Source: [Enterobacter] lignolyticus SCF1
GTDB taxonomy: Bacteria; Pseudomonadota; Gammaproteobacteria; Enterobacterales; Enterobacteriaceae
Direction: 5' to 3'
NCBI RefSeq assembly: GCF_000164865.1
Contig: NC_014618.1
Span: forward strand, 4,154,001-4,218,000
Length of the DNA: 64,000 bases
Each line of letters begins with the position of its first letter. The first letter of the stretch is position 1. The notes beneath the pieces are model-generated. The model was not told the origin of the DNA. It made no database searches and saw nothing but the letters and a program-made list of their open reading frames with translations. Shown here piece after piece: positions 46,194 through 55,481 of this stretch. The position numbers and the translations under genes are program-made.

Positions 46194-46655
46194 ATGACAC
46201 ACGATAACAAACTTCAGGTAGAAGCCATCAAACGCGGCACCGTCATCGACCACATTCCGGCGCAGGTCGGCTTTAAGCTGCTGACGCTGTTCAAACTGAC
46301 CGAAACTGACCAGCGCATCACCATCGGCCTCAACCTGCCGTCCGGCGAGATGGGCCGTAAAGACCTGATTAAAATCGAGAATACCTTCCTGACCGACGAG
46401 CAGGTCAACCAGCTGGCGCTGTACGCGCCGCAGGCGACGGTCAACCGTATCGACAACTATGAGGTGGTGGGTAAATCGCGTCCGAACCTGCCTGCGTATA
46501 TCGACAGCGTGCTGGTGTGCCCGAACAGCAACTGCATCAGCCATGCTGAACCGGTATCTTCCAGTTTTGCAGTGAAAAAACGCGAGAATGACATCGCACT
46601 CAAATGCAAATACTGCGAGAAAGAGTTTTCTCATTATGTGGTGCTGGCCAACTAA
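46194..46655 (+). CDS. pyrI: Aspartate carbamoyltransferase regulatory subunit
   Basis: A 153-residue regulatory chain binding CTP/ATP at its N-terminal domain (KRGTVIDHIPAQVGFKLL) and zinc in the C-terminal domain (CPNSNCISH ... CKYCEKEF). It follows pyrB after 12 bases and forms the 2C3-3R2 holoenzyme. Confidence 0.96.
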   Translation: MTHDNKLQVEAIKRGTVIDHIPAQVGFKLLTLFKLTETDQRITIGLNLPSGEMGRKDLIKIENTFLTDEQVNQLALYAPQATVNRIDNYEVVGKSRPNLPAYIDSVLVCPNSNCISHAEPVSSSFAVKKRENDIALKCKYCEKEFSHYVVLAN

Positions 46656-46733
46656 TTGAGGTTGGTAATGAATTCCCGGCTCCCTGACGACACTAAATCA
46701 TTCACGCTGCATTGAGGCGGCAAATCCGATTAT

Positions 46734-46765
46734 CCCCGGGAGCATAGAAAACTATGTGACCGGGG
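46734..46765. repeat. Stable stem-loop in the pyrI-ridA gap
   Basis: Outer stem CCCCGG / CCGGGG and inner stem CATAG / CTATG with an AAAA loop. It lies downstream of pyrI and about 50 bp upstream of a good ridA -10 (TATAAT, 46810-46815), and is followed by a T-less, purine-rich stretch. It is probably a structured RNA or mRNA 3' element. Confidence 0.55.
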
Positions 46766-46855
46766 TAAGAGGATGCAGCCAACGAAGAGGCAGTGTGAAG
46801 GATGACGTGTATAATGGCCGGGAACATTCTTATTTGCTGAACTTCAGGAGAAAAC

Positions 46856-47242
46856 ATGTCTAAAGTACTCGCGACGGAAAATGCACCAGCAGCTATCGGC
46901 CCATACGTTCAGGGCGTTGATCTTGGCAGTATGGTCATTACTTCCGGTCAGATCCCGGTAAACCCGCAGACCGGCGTCGTGCCGGAAGACGTTGCCGCTC
47001 AGGCGCGTCAGTCGCTGGAAAACGTGAAAGCGATCGTGGAATCCGCGGGTCTGAAAGTGGGCGATATCGTAAAAACGACCGTTTTCGTGAAAGATCTGAA
47101 CGACTTCGCGACCGTTAACGCCACCTACGAAGCGTTCTTCGCAGAGCACAAGGCCACCTTCCCGGCGCGCTCCTGCGTGGAAGTGGCGCGTCTGCCGAAA
47201 GATGTGAAGATTGAGATTGAAGCGATCGCGGTTCGTCGCTGA
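46856..47242 (+). CDS. ridA: 2-iminobutanoate/2-iminopropanoate deaminase RidA
   Basis: A 128-residue RidA (YjgF) protein, normal length. It hydrolyses reactive enamine/imine intermediates from pyridoxal-phosphate dehydratases such as IlvA. The catalytic Arg is in PARSCVEVARLPKDVKIEIEA, and ASGQIP-type and GPY motifs are near the N-terminus. Follows pyrBI, as in E. coli. Confidence 0.95.
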   Translation: MSKVLATENAPAAIGPYVQGVDLGSMVITSGQIPVNPQTGVVPEDVAAQARQSLENVKAIVESAGLKVGDIVKTTVFVKDLNDFATVNATYEAFFAEHKATFPARSCVEVARLPKDVKIEIEAIAVRR

Positions 47243-47250
47243 TTTACGCT

Positions 47251-47274
47251 CCCCTCTCCGGCGAAGGAGAGGGG
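47251..47274. repeat. Dispersed palindrome copy 3
   Basis: Arms CCCCTCTCC and GGAGAGGGG with loop GGCGAA, eight bases after the ridA stop. AAAAAT follows. It lies between convergent ridA and the hexosaminidase gene. Confidence 0.7.
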
Positions 47275-47292
47275 AAAAATAGCGCCCCTGCG

Positions 47293-49683
47293 TTACTCAA
47301 TTCGCGTCGCCCGCAGCAGCGTTTCCAGCGGATACACCGCCGCAATCACCACCTCATCCTGGGTTTTGGCCGCCTCGTCGAGCTGCGCCTGAATCGACGC
47401 ATACTCTTTATCATCGAGCGTCCCCTGACGCGCCACCAGATCGGTTAAGCGCAGCCCCAGCGCCGCCAGCTTATCCACCTGCGCCACCACCGGCTTTATC
47501 GCCGCCAGCTGATAGTTCGCCCCGGCCAATGCCAGAGCGTCCGGCGTATTGCTCTGCCAGCGGGTGAACACATGGCGCAGCGCGTCCGCGCTTTCCGTAT
47601 CTTCGGCGTCGCTGACCAGGCGCTCCGCCCAGCGGTTAAGACTGTGTACGGTCATGCTCTCCGCCGGCAGCGCGTCGGCAAAGCGGTTCAGCGGCTCAAA
47701 CTGGTGATAGTTCCCCGCCTGGAACTTGAGATGCTGACGGGTGTAATAGTGCGCAGGCTCCACGGCCTGAGCGAGGATTTGCAGCGCCAGCGTGCTGCTG
47801 CCGCTGGCAAGCCGGGCGAACTGCTGCAGCTGCTGGGTGTGCTGCTGCAGCCCCACCGATACCGTCGACCAGCCGTCAACCGCCTGCAGCCGCTGGTACA
47901 TATTGTCGGTATCTTGCACATCCTGCGCCGACCACAGCCGCTCCGCCACGGCAAAGGCGCGCGGCCACAGCCGGATGTCCAGCACCGGAGCAACGATATT
48001 TTCCGCCCACAGCGCCGCTTCGCCGCCGAGCAGGTTTTTCTGCTGTTCGGCGTCCGGCACCACCGGCGGCGTCCCCGCGGGCACCGCCTCAAGACGCTTG
48101 CCGCTCGCCGGGTAGCGGGTGTTGCCGATCAGGAAGTAGCCGCTGATGCTGTCATTGCTGACCGTCAGCAGCGGGCGGGTTTCCCCCATCCAGGTGTCGA
48201 CGCTGAAGGTCATCTGGTCGTCGCTCAGCCACTCAATGTTCTGCACCGCGCGGCGGGACTTGCCTTTAAAATCGATGAATCCGCGCCAGCCGTCTTCGCC
48301 CTTTACCAAGGTGAAGCTGCCTTCAACCGGGCTGCCTTTCAGCCGCGGCATACTAAACGACCAGCTCTGCGCGCTGTCGGCATCGCTGAGGGTGTCGACG
48401 CCGTTCAGCCCCTGCGGCACGATGTCATTGCGGTAGTGATAGGCGGCGTACTGCGGCTGGTCGAGGTAGAAACCGGTGGACAGGATGCCTTTGTAGCCGT
48501 TTTTCGCCACTTCGCCGAGCGCGTCCTGCCCCTGCCAGGACTGGATCAAAATGCTCTTCGGCAGGTCGGGATGGTAAATCTCATCCCAGCCGACCATCTG
48601 GCGGTGATATTTTTCCAGAATCCGCTCCAGCCGGCGGTTGAAGTACGCCTGCAGGGCGTGGCTGTCCGCCAGCGCGTTCTGCTGCATAAAGCGCTGGATT
48701 GCCGGGTTATTCTTCCACTGGGTGTCGTCTACCTCATCGCCGCCGATATGCAGATAAGCATCGGGAAAAATCGCCGCCAGTTCGCCGACAATGGCGTCAG
48801 CAAAGGCATAGGTCGCCTCTTTTGTCGGGTCGAGCACCGGCTTGAGCACGCCCCAGTGACGCTCCATCTCATACGGCCCGGGCGCGCTCATCAGCTCCGG
48901 ATACGCCACCGCAATGGCCGACGCATGCCCCGGCATGTCGATTTCCGGCACCACGCGAATGCCCCGCTCCGCCGCGTAGCGCACCACCTCTTTCATCTGC
49001 GCCTGGGTGTAAAACTGACCGTCGCTGGCCAGCTGCTGCAGTTTGGGATAGCGGTTTGAGGCAAAGCGCCAGCCCTGATCGTCGGTTAAATGCCAGTGGA
49101 AGACGTTAAGCTTGGCCGCCGCCATGCCGTCAAGCTGGCGCTTAATGTCCTCCAGCGGCATAAAGTGGCGCGCCGAGTCGAGCAGCAGCCCGCGCCACGG
49201 GAAGCGCGGCGCGTCGGTAATGCTGACGTAAGGGATGGCGGTATTTTCCGGCCCGTTCTGGATAAGCTGCAGCAGCGTCTCCATGCCGCGCAGGGCGCCG
49301 AAGCGGGTATTGGCGGTGAGCTTCACGCCGCTGGCGCTCACCGTCAGCCGATAGCTTTCATCGCTGTCGGGACGGGGGATGGCCGCCACGCTGCGGGCAA
49401 TGGCGATGTCAATGGTGGGCGATGTTACCCCTGCGGCCTGCGGCATCAGCACCCAGCCCGTCTGGCGGGCGATGCGCTCGCGCCAGCGGCCGACGGCCGG
49501 GCCTAGATCATCGCCCGTCACGCGAATGGTCAGCCGGTTGTCAATCGCCAGCGCGCCCTGCGCCGGTCGTTCCACCTGCGCGGGCCAGGGCATCAGCGGC
49601 AGATCGCCGGCGGGAGACGCGAGGGTGTAGCCACTGAGCAAAAGTCCGGTCGTCAGTAAACTGTAACGCACTGTTTTGAGCAT
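47293..49683 (-). CDS. Secreted GH20 beta-N-acetylhexosaminidase (chitobiase type)
   Basis: A 796-residue glycoside hydrolase. A signal peptide is clear (MLKTVRYSLLTTGLLLSGYTLASPA). The domain order is a GH20b-type N-terminal alpha/beta domain (about 60-160), then the GH20 barrel with HWHLTDDQGWR and the catalytic pair in HIGGDEVDDTQW (D-E), and a C-terminal region. It removes terminal GlcNAc from chitin oligomers and other glycans, probably in the periplasm. The start ATG 49683 is preceded by AAGGAAAA; upstream codons in the same frame are not conserved. Confidence 0.9.
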   Translation of the reverse strand: MLKTVRYSLLTTGLLLSGYTLASPAGDLPLMPWPAQVERPAQGALAIDNRLTIRVTGDDLGPAVGRWRERIARQTGWVLMPQAAGVTSPTIDIAIARSVAAIPRPDSDESYRLTVSASGVKLTANTRFGALRGMETLLQLIQNGPENTAIPYVSITDAPRFPWRGLLLDSARHFMPLEDIKRQLDGMAAAKLNVFHWHLTDDQGWRFASNRYPKLQQLASDGQFYTQAQMKEVVRYAAERGIRVVPEIDMPGHASAIAVAYPELMSAPGPYEMERHWGVLKPVLDPTKEATYAFADAIVGELAAIFPDAYLHIGGDEVDDTQWKNNPAIQRFMQQNALADSHALQAYFNRRLERILEKYHRQMVGWDEIYHPDLPKSILIQSWQGQDALGEVAKNGYKGILSTGFYLDQPQYAAYHYRNDIVPQGLNGVDTLSDADSAQSWSFSMPRLKGSPVEGSFTLVKGEDGWRGFIDFKGKSRRAVQNIEWLSDDQMTFSVDTWMGETRPLLTVSNDSISGYFLIGNTRYPASGKRLEAVPAGTPPVVPDAEQQKNLLGGEAALWAENIVAPVLDIRLWPRAFAVAERLWSAQDVQDTDNMYQRLQAVDGWSTVSVGLQQHTQQLQQFARLASGSSTLALQILAQAVEPAHYYTRQHLKFQAGNYHQFEPLNRFADALPAESMTVHSLNRWAERLVSDAEDTESADALRHVFTRWQSNTPDALALAGANYQLAAIKPVVAQVDKLAALGLRLTDLVARQGTLDDKEYASIQAQLDEAAKTQDEVVIAAVYPLETLLRATRIE

Positions 49684-49800
49684 GGGTTTTCCTTGATGAC
49701 GGGCCAAAAAAGGCGAAACCATTGAGGTATCATGCCACAAGGAAAAGCGTCAAGCGCGGGGCGGCGACCTGGGTCACAACCTGCTGAAAATGGGGATATT

Positions 49801-49824
49801 TCCCTCTCCGGAAGCGGAGAGGGA
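49801..49824. repeat. Dispersed palindrome copy 4
   Basis: Arms TCCCTCTCCG and CGGAGAGGGA with a GAAG loop, ten bases after the mgtA stop on the minus strand. Likely the 3' hairpin of mgtA mRNA. Confidence 0.7.
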
Positions 49825-49834
49825 GGTCAAAACG

Positions 49835-52543
49835 TCACTGCCAGCCGTAGCGGCGGCTGTAGAAGCCTTTTACCGTTTGGGTCAGGATCATATAGCCCGC
49901 CAGAATCAGCACCAGCCACGGGAAATAGCTCAGCGGCAGCGCCTGCAGCGACAGATAGCTCGCCAGCGGCGAGAACGGCAGCGCGATCCCCACCACCATC
50001 ACCACAAAGGTCATGGCGAACAGCGGCCAGGCGGCACGGCTTTGCAGGAACGGAATACGCCGCGTGCGGATCATATGTACAATCAGCGTCTGCGACAGCA
50101 GCCCTTCGATAAACCAGCCGGACTGGAACAGCGTCTGCACTTCCGGGGTGTTGGCGTGGAACACCCACCACATCAGGCAAAAAGTCAGGATGTCGAAAAT
50201 CGAGCTAATCGGGCCGAAGAACACCATAAAGCGCCCGAGGTCCGTCGGGTTCCAGCGCTGCGGCTTCTGGATCTGCTCGTCATCGACGTTGTCGAACGGA
50301 ATCGCCACCTGGGATACATCGTACAGCAGGTTCTGAATCAACAGGTGCAACGGCAGCATCGGCAGGAACGGCAGAAAGGCGCTCGCCACCAGCACGCTGA
50401 AGACGTTGCCGAAGTTCGAACTGGCGGTCATCTTGATGTACTTCAGCATGTTGGCGAAGGTCCGGCGGCCTTCGATAACCCCTTCCTCCAGCACCATCAG
50501 GCTTTTTTCCAGCAGAATGATATCGGCGGCTTCGCGGGCGATATCGACCGCGCCGTCCACGGAGATGCCGATATCGGCGGCGCGCAGCGCCGGGGCGTCG
50601 TTAATGCCGTCGCCCATAAAGCCGACCACGTGCCCTTCGCGTTTGAGCAGCGTGACGATGCGCTCCTTATGCATCGGCGTAAGGCGCGCAAACAGGGTGG
50701 TGCGTTTCGCCAGCGTCGCCAGCTCGTCGTCGCTGAGGGCGTCGATGCTGCTGCCTACCACCACCTCACCGGCATCAAGGCCCACTTCATGGCACACTTT
50801 CGCCGCCACCAGCTCGCTGTCGCCGGTCAGGATTTTCACGGTGATGCCGCTGGCCTTCAGCGCTTTCAGCGCCGGCGCGGTGGTCTCTTTCGGCGGATCG
50901 AGGAACGCGATATAACCTTCGAGAATCAGGTCAGATTCATCCGCGCGCTGATAGTCCCCTTCGCGCCCCGGCAGGTACCGGGTGGCCACCGCCACCACGC
51001 GCAGCCCCTGACGGTTCAGGTTATCGGTGACGCGGCGGATGCGGCGCAGCATGGTGTCATCCAGCGGCACGATATCGCCGTTGAAGCGCACCTGCGTCGA
51101 TACGTTGAGGATCTCCTGCAGCGCGCCCTTGCAGATCAGCTGGTGCACGTCGCCCTGCTCGGCCACCACCACCGACATCCGGCGGCGTTCGAAGTCAAAC
51201 GGGATCTCGTCGATTTTCAGCCAGCGCTCGGACAGCGCGCGGGCGGACTCTTCATCGACCCCTTCCAGCACCGCGGTATCCAGCAGGTTTTTCAGCCCGG
51301 TCTGGTAGTGGCTGTTCAGCCAGGCGCTGTGCAGCACGCGATCGCTGGTGCGCCCGGAGACATCGGTGTGGTTCTCCAGCACGATTTTGTCCTGCGTCAG
51401 GGTGCCGGTTTTGTCGGTGCACAGGATATCCATGGCGCCGAAGTTCTGGATGGCGTCGAGGTGTTTAACGATAACCTTTTGTTTTGACAGTTTTACCGCC
51501 CCGCGCGCCAGCGTGGAGGTGACGATCATCGGCAGCATTTCCGGGGTCAGGCCCACGGCGACGGAGAGCGCGAACAGCGCCGCTTCCCACCAGTCGCCCT
51601 TGGTGTAGCCGTTGATCAGCAGCACGACCGGCGCCATTACCAGCATAAAGCGGATAAGCAGCATGCTGACGCGGCTGATGCCTTTCTGGAAGGCGTTGGG
51701 CTCGCTTTCCTGCTCGCTGACGCGCCCAGCGAGCTGACCAAACCAGGTGTTGCCGCCGGTGGCGAAGACAATCGCCTGCGCCGAGCCGCTCACCACGTTG
51801 GTGCCCATAAAGCACAGGGTATCGCTTTCCAGCGGGTTGCTCTGCTGCGGGTCGCGGCTGCGGGCCACTTTTTCCACCGGCAGGGATTCGCCGGTCAGCG
51901 ACGCCTGCGCGACGAACAGATCGCGGGCCTGGAAGACGCGCAGATCCGCCGGGATCATGTCGCCTGCGGAGAGCTTAACGATATCGCCCTGCACCAGCCG
52001 ATCGATAGGGATCTCCAGCCAGCGGCTCTCCCCCTGCTCGTTGATGACGCGCAGCACCGTCGCGGTGTTGCTGACCATCGCCTTCAGGGCGTCCGCCGCT
52101 TTCGTCGAGCGCGCCTCCTGAATAAAGTTCAGCAGCGTGGAAATGCCCACCATCAGCGCAATCACGCCCGCGGCGAACAGGTCTTCCGTGGAATAGGAAA
52201 TGATCCCCAGCACCGTCAGCAGCAGGTTGAACGGGTTGCGATAGCAGCTCCAGAGGTGGATCCACCACGGCGACGGCTTCTGCGCCGGAATGACGTTTTC
52301 GCCGTGACGGGTGCGGTTTTCCTCGACATCCGCCGCGTTCAGCCCTTCAGGATGGCTGTTGAAGGCGCGCCAGATTTCGTTTTCATCCATCGCCGCAGCG
52401 TCAAGACACTGCTTGCTGAGCGTGTCAGGTATCGGCGTGCCGGCAAGCACTTTTCTGTCCGGCATCGGGTCGCGCTGGACAAGGCGGCGTGGCAGGTGGC
52501 GGCTCAGCTGGTCAAGCAGCTGCCGGGTCATATTTTTCAGCAT
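49835..52543 (-). CDS. mgtA: Mg2+-importing P-type ATPase MgtA
   Basis: A 902-residue P3B-type ATPase that imports Mg2+ when it is scarce. Phosphorylation motif CTDKTGTLTQ, TGES in TGESLPVEK, and MGDGINDAPAL are intact; ten membrane helices are predicted. The start ATG 52543 follows GGAGGG; a frame running 11 codons further has no separate ribosome site. Behind a 151-nt gap lies the leader peptide mgtL, so expression is controlled in the leader as well as by PhoP. Confidence 0.95.
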   Translation of the reverse strand: MLKNMTRQLLDQLSRHLPRRLVQRDPMPDRKVLAGTPIPDTLSKQCLDAAAMDENEIWRAFNSHPEGLNAADVEENRTRHGENVIPAQKPSPWWIHLWSCYRNPFNLLLTVLGIISYSTEDLFAAGVIALMVGISTLLNFIQEARSTKAADALKAMVSNTATVLRVINEQGESRWLEIPIDRLVQGDIVKLSAGDMIPADLRVFQARDLFVAQASLTGESLPVEKVARSRDPQQSNPLESDTLCFMGTNVVSGSAQAIVFATGGNTWFGQLAGRVSEQESEPNAFQKGISRVSMLLIRFMLVMAPVVLLINGYTKGDWWEAALFALSVAVGLTPEMLPMIVTSTLARGAVKLSKQKVIVKHLDAIQNFGAMDILCTDKTGTLTQDKIVLENHTDVSGRTSDRVLHSAWLNSHYQTGLKNLLDTAVLEGVDEESARALSERWLKIDEIPFDFERRRMSVVVAEQGDVHQLICKGALQEILNVSTQVRFNGDIVPLDDTMLRRIRRVTDNLNRQGLRVVAVATRYLPGREGDYQRADESDLILEGYIAFLDPPKETTAPALKALKASGITVKILTGDSELVAAKVCHEVGLDAGEVVVGSSIDALSDDELATLAKRTTLFARLTPMHKERIVTLLKREGHVVGFMGDGINDAPALRAADIGISVDGAVDIAREAADIILLEKSLMVLEEGVIEGRRTFANMLKYIKMTASSNFGNVFSVLVASAFLPFLPMLPLHLLIQNLLYDVSQVAIPFDNVDDEQIQKPQRWNPTDLGRFMVFFGPISSIFDILTFCLMWWVFHANTPEVQTLFQSGWFIEGLLSQTLIVHMIRTRRIPFLQSRAAWPLFAMTFVVMVVGIALPFSPLASYLSLQALPLSYFPWLVLILAGYMILTQTVKGFYSRRYGWQ

Positions 52544-52693
52544 AGGACATCCCTCCGTGCTCGCGAAAACAAGCACAGACTTCCCGACAGACGGCTTACG
52601 CGCTACCTGTCAGGTCATTATTGTATTTTGTGCAGGGACATCAACGACGTCACTGCCTCACGCAAAACCGGTAAGGCAGTGATAAAGACTGGC

Positions 52694-52747
52694 TTACCGG
52701 GAAAAAGTTATGCTCCATCGATGATGGGGAGTGGGATCGGGATCCAT
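52694..52747 (-). CDS. mgtL: MgtA leader peptide MgtL
   Basis: A 17-residue peptide MDPDPTPHHRWSITFSR, clearly homologous to E. coli MgtL (which begins MEPDPTPLP). The ribosome site CCGGAGGC lies four bases upstream. The closely spaced prolines after acidic residues make ribosomes stall or fall off when Mg2+ or proline is low, which favours transcription into mgtA. This copy has fewer prolines (3) and two histidines at the positions of L-P. Confidence 0.88.
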   Translation of the reverse strand: MDPDPTPHHRWSITFSR

Positions 52748-52779
52748 GAAGCCTCCGGTAAGAGAAATAAACGCCGCGC

Positions 52780-52810
52780 AGTATATATGCAGATAACCGC
52801 ACGGTAAACA
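52780..52810 (-). promoter_or_regulatory. PhoP-type promoter of mgtL-mgtA
   Basis: On the minus strand TGTTTA (52805-52810), five bases, then CGGTTA (52794-52799) fits the PhoP direct-repeat box; the -10 TATACT (52780-52785) lies at the expected distance. PhoP/Q control of mgtA under low Mg2+ is the known pattern in this family. Confidence 0.65.
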
Positions 52811-52934
52811 AGCAATTATGGCGGTATTATGCGCCCACGCAATTAAACGGTGCGTATACAAGATTTTGCCCATTGCGTCTTCGTTGAGTAGCATTAGGCT
52901 CGAAGATCATTTCATGCGGATGACGGATACCAGG

Positions 52935-53882
52935 ATGCAGAACCGGTTGACCATTAAAGACATTGCGCGTTTAAGCGGCGTAGGAAAATCCACCGTCTCC
53001 CGCGTGCTGAATAACGAAAGCGGCGTCAGCGCCCGCACCCGCGAGCGCGTGGAGGCGGTGATGAACCAGCACGGCTTCGCCCCTTCCCGCTCCGCCCGCG
53101 CCATGCGCGGCCAGAGCGATAAAGTCGTGGCGATTATCGTCACCCGCCTGGATTCGCTGTCGGAAAATCTTGCGGTACAGACCATGCTGCCGGTGTTCTA
53201 CGAGCAGGGCTATGACCCCATCATGATGGAAAGCCAGTTTTCGCCGGAGAAAGTCGCAGAGCATCTCGGTATGCTGCGTCGCCGCAACGTCGACGGGGTG
53301 GTGCTGTTCGGCTTTACCGGCGTCAACGAAACGCTGCTGGCGCCGTGGCAGTCCACGCTGGTGATGCTGGCGCGCGACGCCGCTGGTTTCGCCTCGGTAT
53401 GCTATGACGATGAAGGAGCTATCCAGATGCTGATGCAGCGCCTGTATGACCAGGGACACCGGCATATCAGCTTCCTTGGCGTGCCGCACAGCGACGTCAC
53501 CACCGGCAAGCGCCGTCACGAAGCCTATCTGGCGTTTTGCAAAACGCACCGGCTGACCCCCGTCGCCGCGCTGCCGGGCCTGGCGATGAAGCAGGGCTAT
53601 GACGCCGTCGCCACCGTGACCGGCCCCGACACCACCGCGCTGGTGTGCGCCACCGATACCCTCGCCCTCGGCGCCAGCAAATATTTGCAGGAGCAGCGGC
53701 TCGACGCCCTGCAGCTGGCGAGCGTCGGCAGCACCCCGCTGATGAAGTTTCTGCACCCGGAGATAATCACCGTCGATCCCGGCTACGGTAAGGCCGGGCA
53801 GCAGGCCGCGCAGCAGCTGGTGGCCCAGATCAACGGCCGATCCGACCTGCAGCAGATAGTGATCCCCGCGACCCTCGCCTGA
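52935..53882 (+). CDS. treR: Trehalose operon repressor TreR
   Basis: A 315-residue LacI-family repressor, the same length as E. coli TreR (MQNRLTIKDIARLSGVGKST start). DNA-binding helix GVGKSTVSRVLNNESG is at the N-terminus; the rest is a periplasmic-binding-protein-like domain that senses trehalose-6-phosphate. In-frame ATGs at 52914 and 52920 are possible starts. It lies next to treB, with one operator between them. Confidence 0.93.
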   Translation: MQNRLTIKDIARLSGVGKSTVSRVLNNESGVSARTRERVEAVMNQHGFAPSRSARAMRGQSDKVVAIIVTRLDSLSENLAVQTMLPVFYEQGYDPIMMESQFSPEKVAEHLGMLRRRNVDGVVLFGFTGVNETLLAPWQSTLVMLARDAAGFASVCYDDEGAIQMLMQRLYDQGHRHISFLGVPHSDVTTGKRRHEAYLAFCKTHRLTPVAALPGLAMKQGYDAVATVTGPDTTALVCATDTLALGASKYLQEQRLDALQLASVGSTPLMKFLHPEIITVDPGYGKAGQQAAQQLVAQINGRSDLQQIVIPATLA

Positions 53883-53931
53883 CCCGAACCGATCGCAAAT
53901 TGACGAATATTTGTGATCGCCGCCGATTTTC

Positions 53932-53943
53932 GGGAACGTTCCC
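53932..53943 (+). promoter_or_regulatory. TreR operator
   Basis: A perfect 12-bp palindrome GGGAACGTTCCC lies 69 bp before treB, the expected LacI-family operator for TreR. A TGTGA half-site upstream could be part of a CRP site. Confidence 0.8.
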
Positions 53944-54012
53944 ATTTTCGAATTTAAGCGAAAAGGATAGCCTTTGTGCAGGTCATAACCTCCTCTGCTA
54001 CGAGACCTCATC

Positions 54013-55431
54013 ATGAGCAAAGTAAAACAACAGGACATCGATAAACTGATCGAACTGGTCGGCGGGCGCGACAATATCGCCACCGTCAGCCACTGCATCA
54101 CCCGCCTGCGCTTTGTGCTGAATAACCCGGCAAGCGCTAACCCGAAAGCCATCGAAGCGCTGCCGATGGTCAAGGGCTGCTTTACCAACGCCGGGCAGTT
54201 CCAGGTGGTCATCGGCACCGAGGTCGACGATTACTACAAAGCGCTGCTGGCCACCACCGGGCAGGCCTCCGCCGACAAAGAGCAGGCCAAACTCGCGGCG
54301 CGGCAGAACATGAAATGGCACGAGCGGCTGATTTCCCACTTTGCCGAGATCTTCTTCCCGCTGCTGCCCGCGCTGATAAGCGGCGGTTTAATCCTCGGTT
54401 TTCGCAACGTTATCGGCGACCTGCCGATGAGCAACGGCCAGACGCTGGCGCAGATGCACCCGGCGCTGAAAACCGTCTATGACTTTCTGTGGCTTATCGG
54501 CGAAGCCATCTTCTTCTACCTGCCAGTCGGGATCTGCTGGTCGGCGGTGAAGAAAATGGGCGGCACGCCGATCCTCGGCATCGTGCTGGGGGTGACGCTG
54601 GTGTCGCCGCAGCTGATGAACGCCTATCTGCTGGGTCAGCAGGCGCCGGAAGTGTGGAACTTCGGCCTGTTCAGCATTGCGAAGGTGGGCTATCAGGCGC
54701 AGGTGATCCCGGCGCTGCTGGCGGGGCTGGCGCTCGGCGTGATTGAAACGCGCCTGAAGCGTATCGTGCCGGACTATCTCTATCTGGTGGTGGTGCCGGT
54801 CTGCTCGCTGATCCTCGCCGTGTTCCTCGCCCACGCCTTTATCGGCCCGTTCGGCCGCCTGATCGGCGACGGCGTAGCGTTCGCGGTGCGCCACCTGATG
54901 ACCGGCAGCTTCGCCCCGATTGGCGCCGCGCTATTCGGCTTCCTGTATGCGCCGCTGGTGATCACCGGCGTGCATCAGACCACGCTTGCCATCGACATGC
55001 AGATGATCCAGAGCATGGGCGGAACGCCGGTGTGGCCGCTGATTGCGCTGTCCAACATCGCCCAGGCGTCCGCGGTGGTCGGCATTATTATCTGCAGCCG
55101 CAGGCACAACGAACGCGAGATTTCCGTTCCGGCGGCCATCTCCGCCTACCTCGGCGTGACCGAACCGGCGATGTACGGCATCAACCTCAAATACCGCTTC
55201 CCGATGCTGTGCGCAATGGTCGGCTCCGGGCTGGCGGGCCTGCTGTGCGGCCTCAACGGGGTGATGGCCAACGGCATCGGCGTCGGCGGGCTGCCGGGCA
55301 TCCTCTCTATCCAGCCGACTTACTGGCAGGTCTATGCGCTGGCGATGGTTATCGCCGTAGTGGTGCCGATTGTGCTGACGGCGCTGGTGTACCAGCGCAA
55401 GCTCCGCCAGGGCACCCTGCAGATGGTGTAA
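54013..55431 (+). CDS. treB: PTS trehalose-specific EIIBC component TreB
   Basis: A 472-residue PTS permease. The EIIB domain (residues 1-85) has the phosphocysteine in SHCITRLRF; the EIIC membrane domain follows. It imports trehalose as trehalose-6-phosphate, and needs EIIA-Glc (Crr) because no EIIA is fused here. The start is ATG 54013. Confidence 0.95.
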   Translation: MSKVKQQDIDKLIELVGGRDNIATVSHCITRLRFVLNNPASANPKAIEALPMVKGCFTNAGQFQVVIGTEVDDYYKALLATTGQASADKEQAKLAARQNMKWHERLISHFAEIFFPLLPALISGGLILGFRNVIGDLPMSNGQTLAQMHPALKTVYDFLWLIGEAIFFYLPVGICWSAVKKMGGTPILGIVLGVTLVSPQLMNAYLLGQQAPEVWNFGLFSIAKVGYQAQVIPALLAGLALGVIETRLKRIVPDYLYLVVVPVCSLILAVFLAHAFIGPFGRLIGDGVAFAVRHLMTGSFAPIGAALFGFLYAPLVITGVHQTTLAIDMQMIQSMGGTPVWPLIALSNIAQASAVVGIIICSRRHNEREISVPAAISAYLGVTEPAMYGINLKYRFPMLCAMVGSGLAGLLCGLNGVMANGIGVGGLPGILSIQPTYWQVYALAMVIAVVVPIVLTALVYQRKLRQGTLQMV

Positions 55432-55481
55432 TGTTGTCGGGGCGCGTCGGCGCCCCCTCTGTTGTAAATCAGGAAAAACGT

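Noticed and set aside
49790..51487. 565-residue plus-strand frame opposite mgtA
   Set aside because: Antisense to mgtA with low-complexity His/Arg/Gln composition.
53900..53925. CRP site before treB
   Set aside because: Only a single TGTGA half-site is present; the other half does not match, so it was not listed separately.
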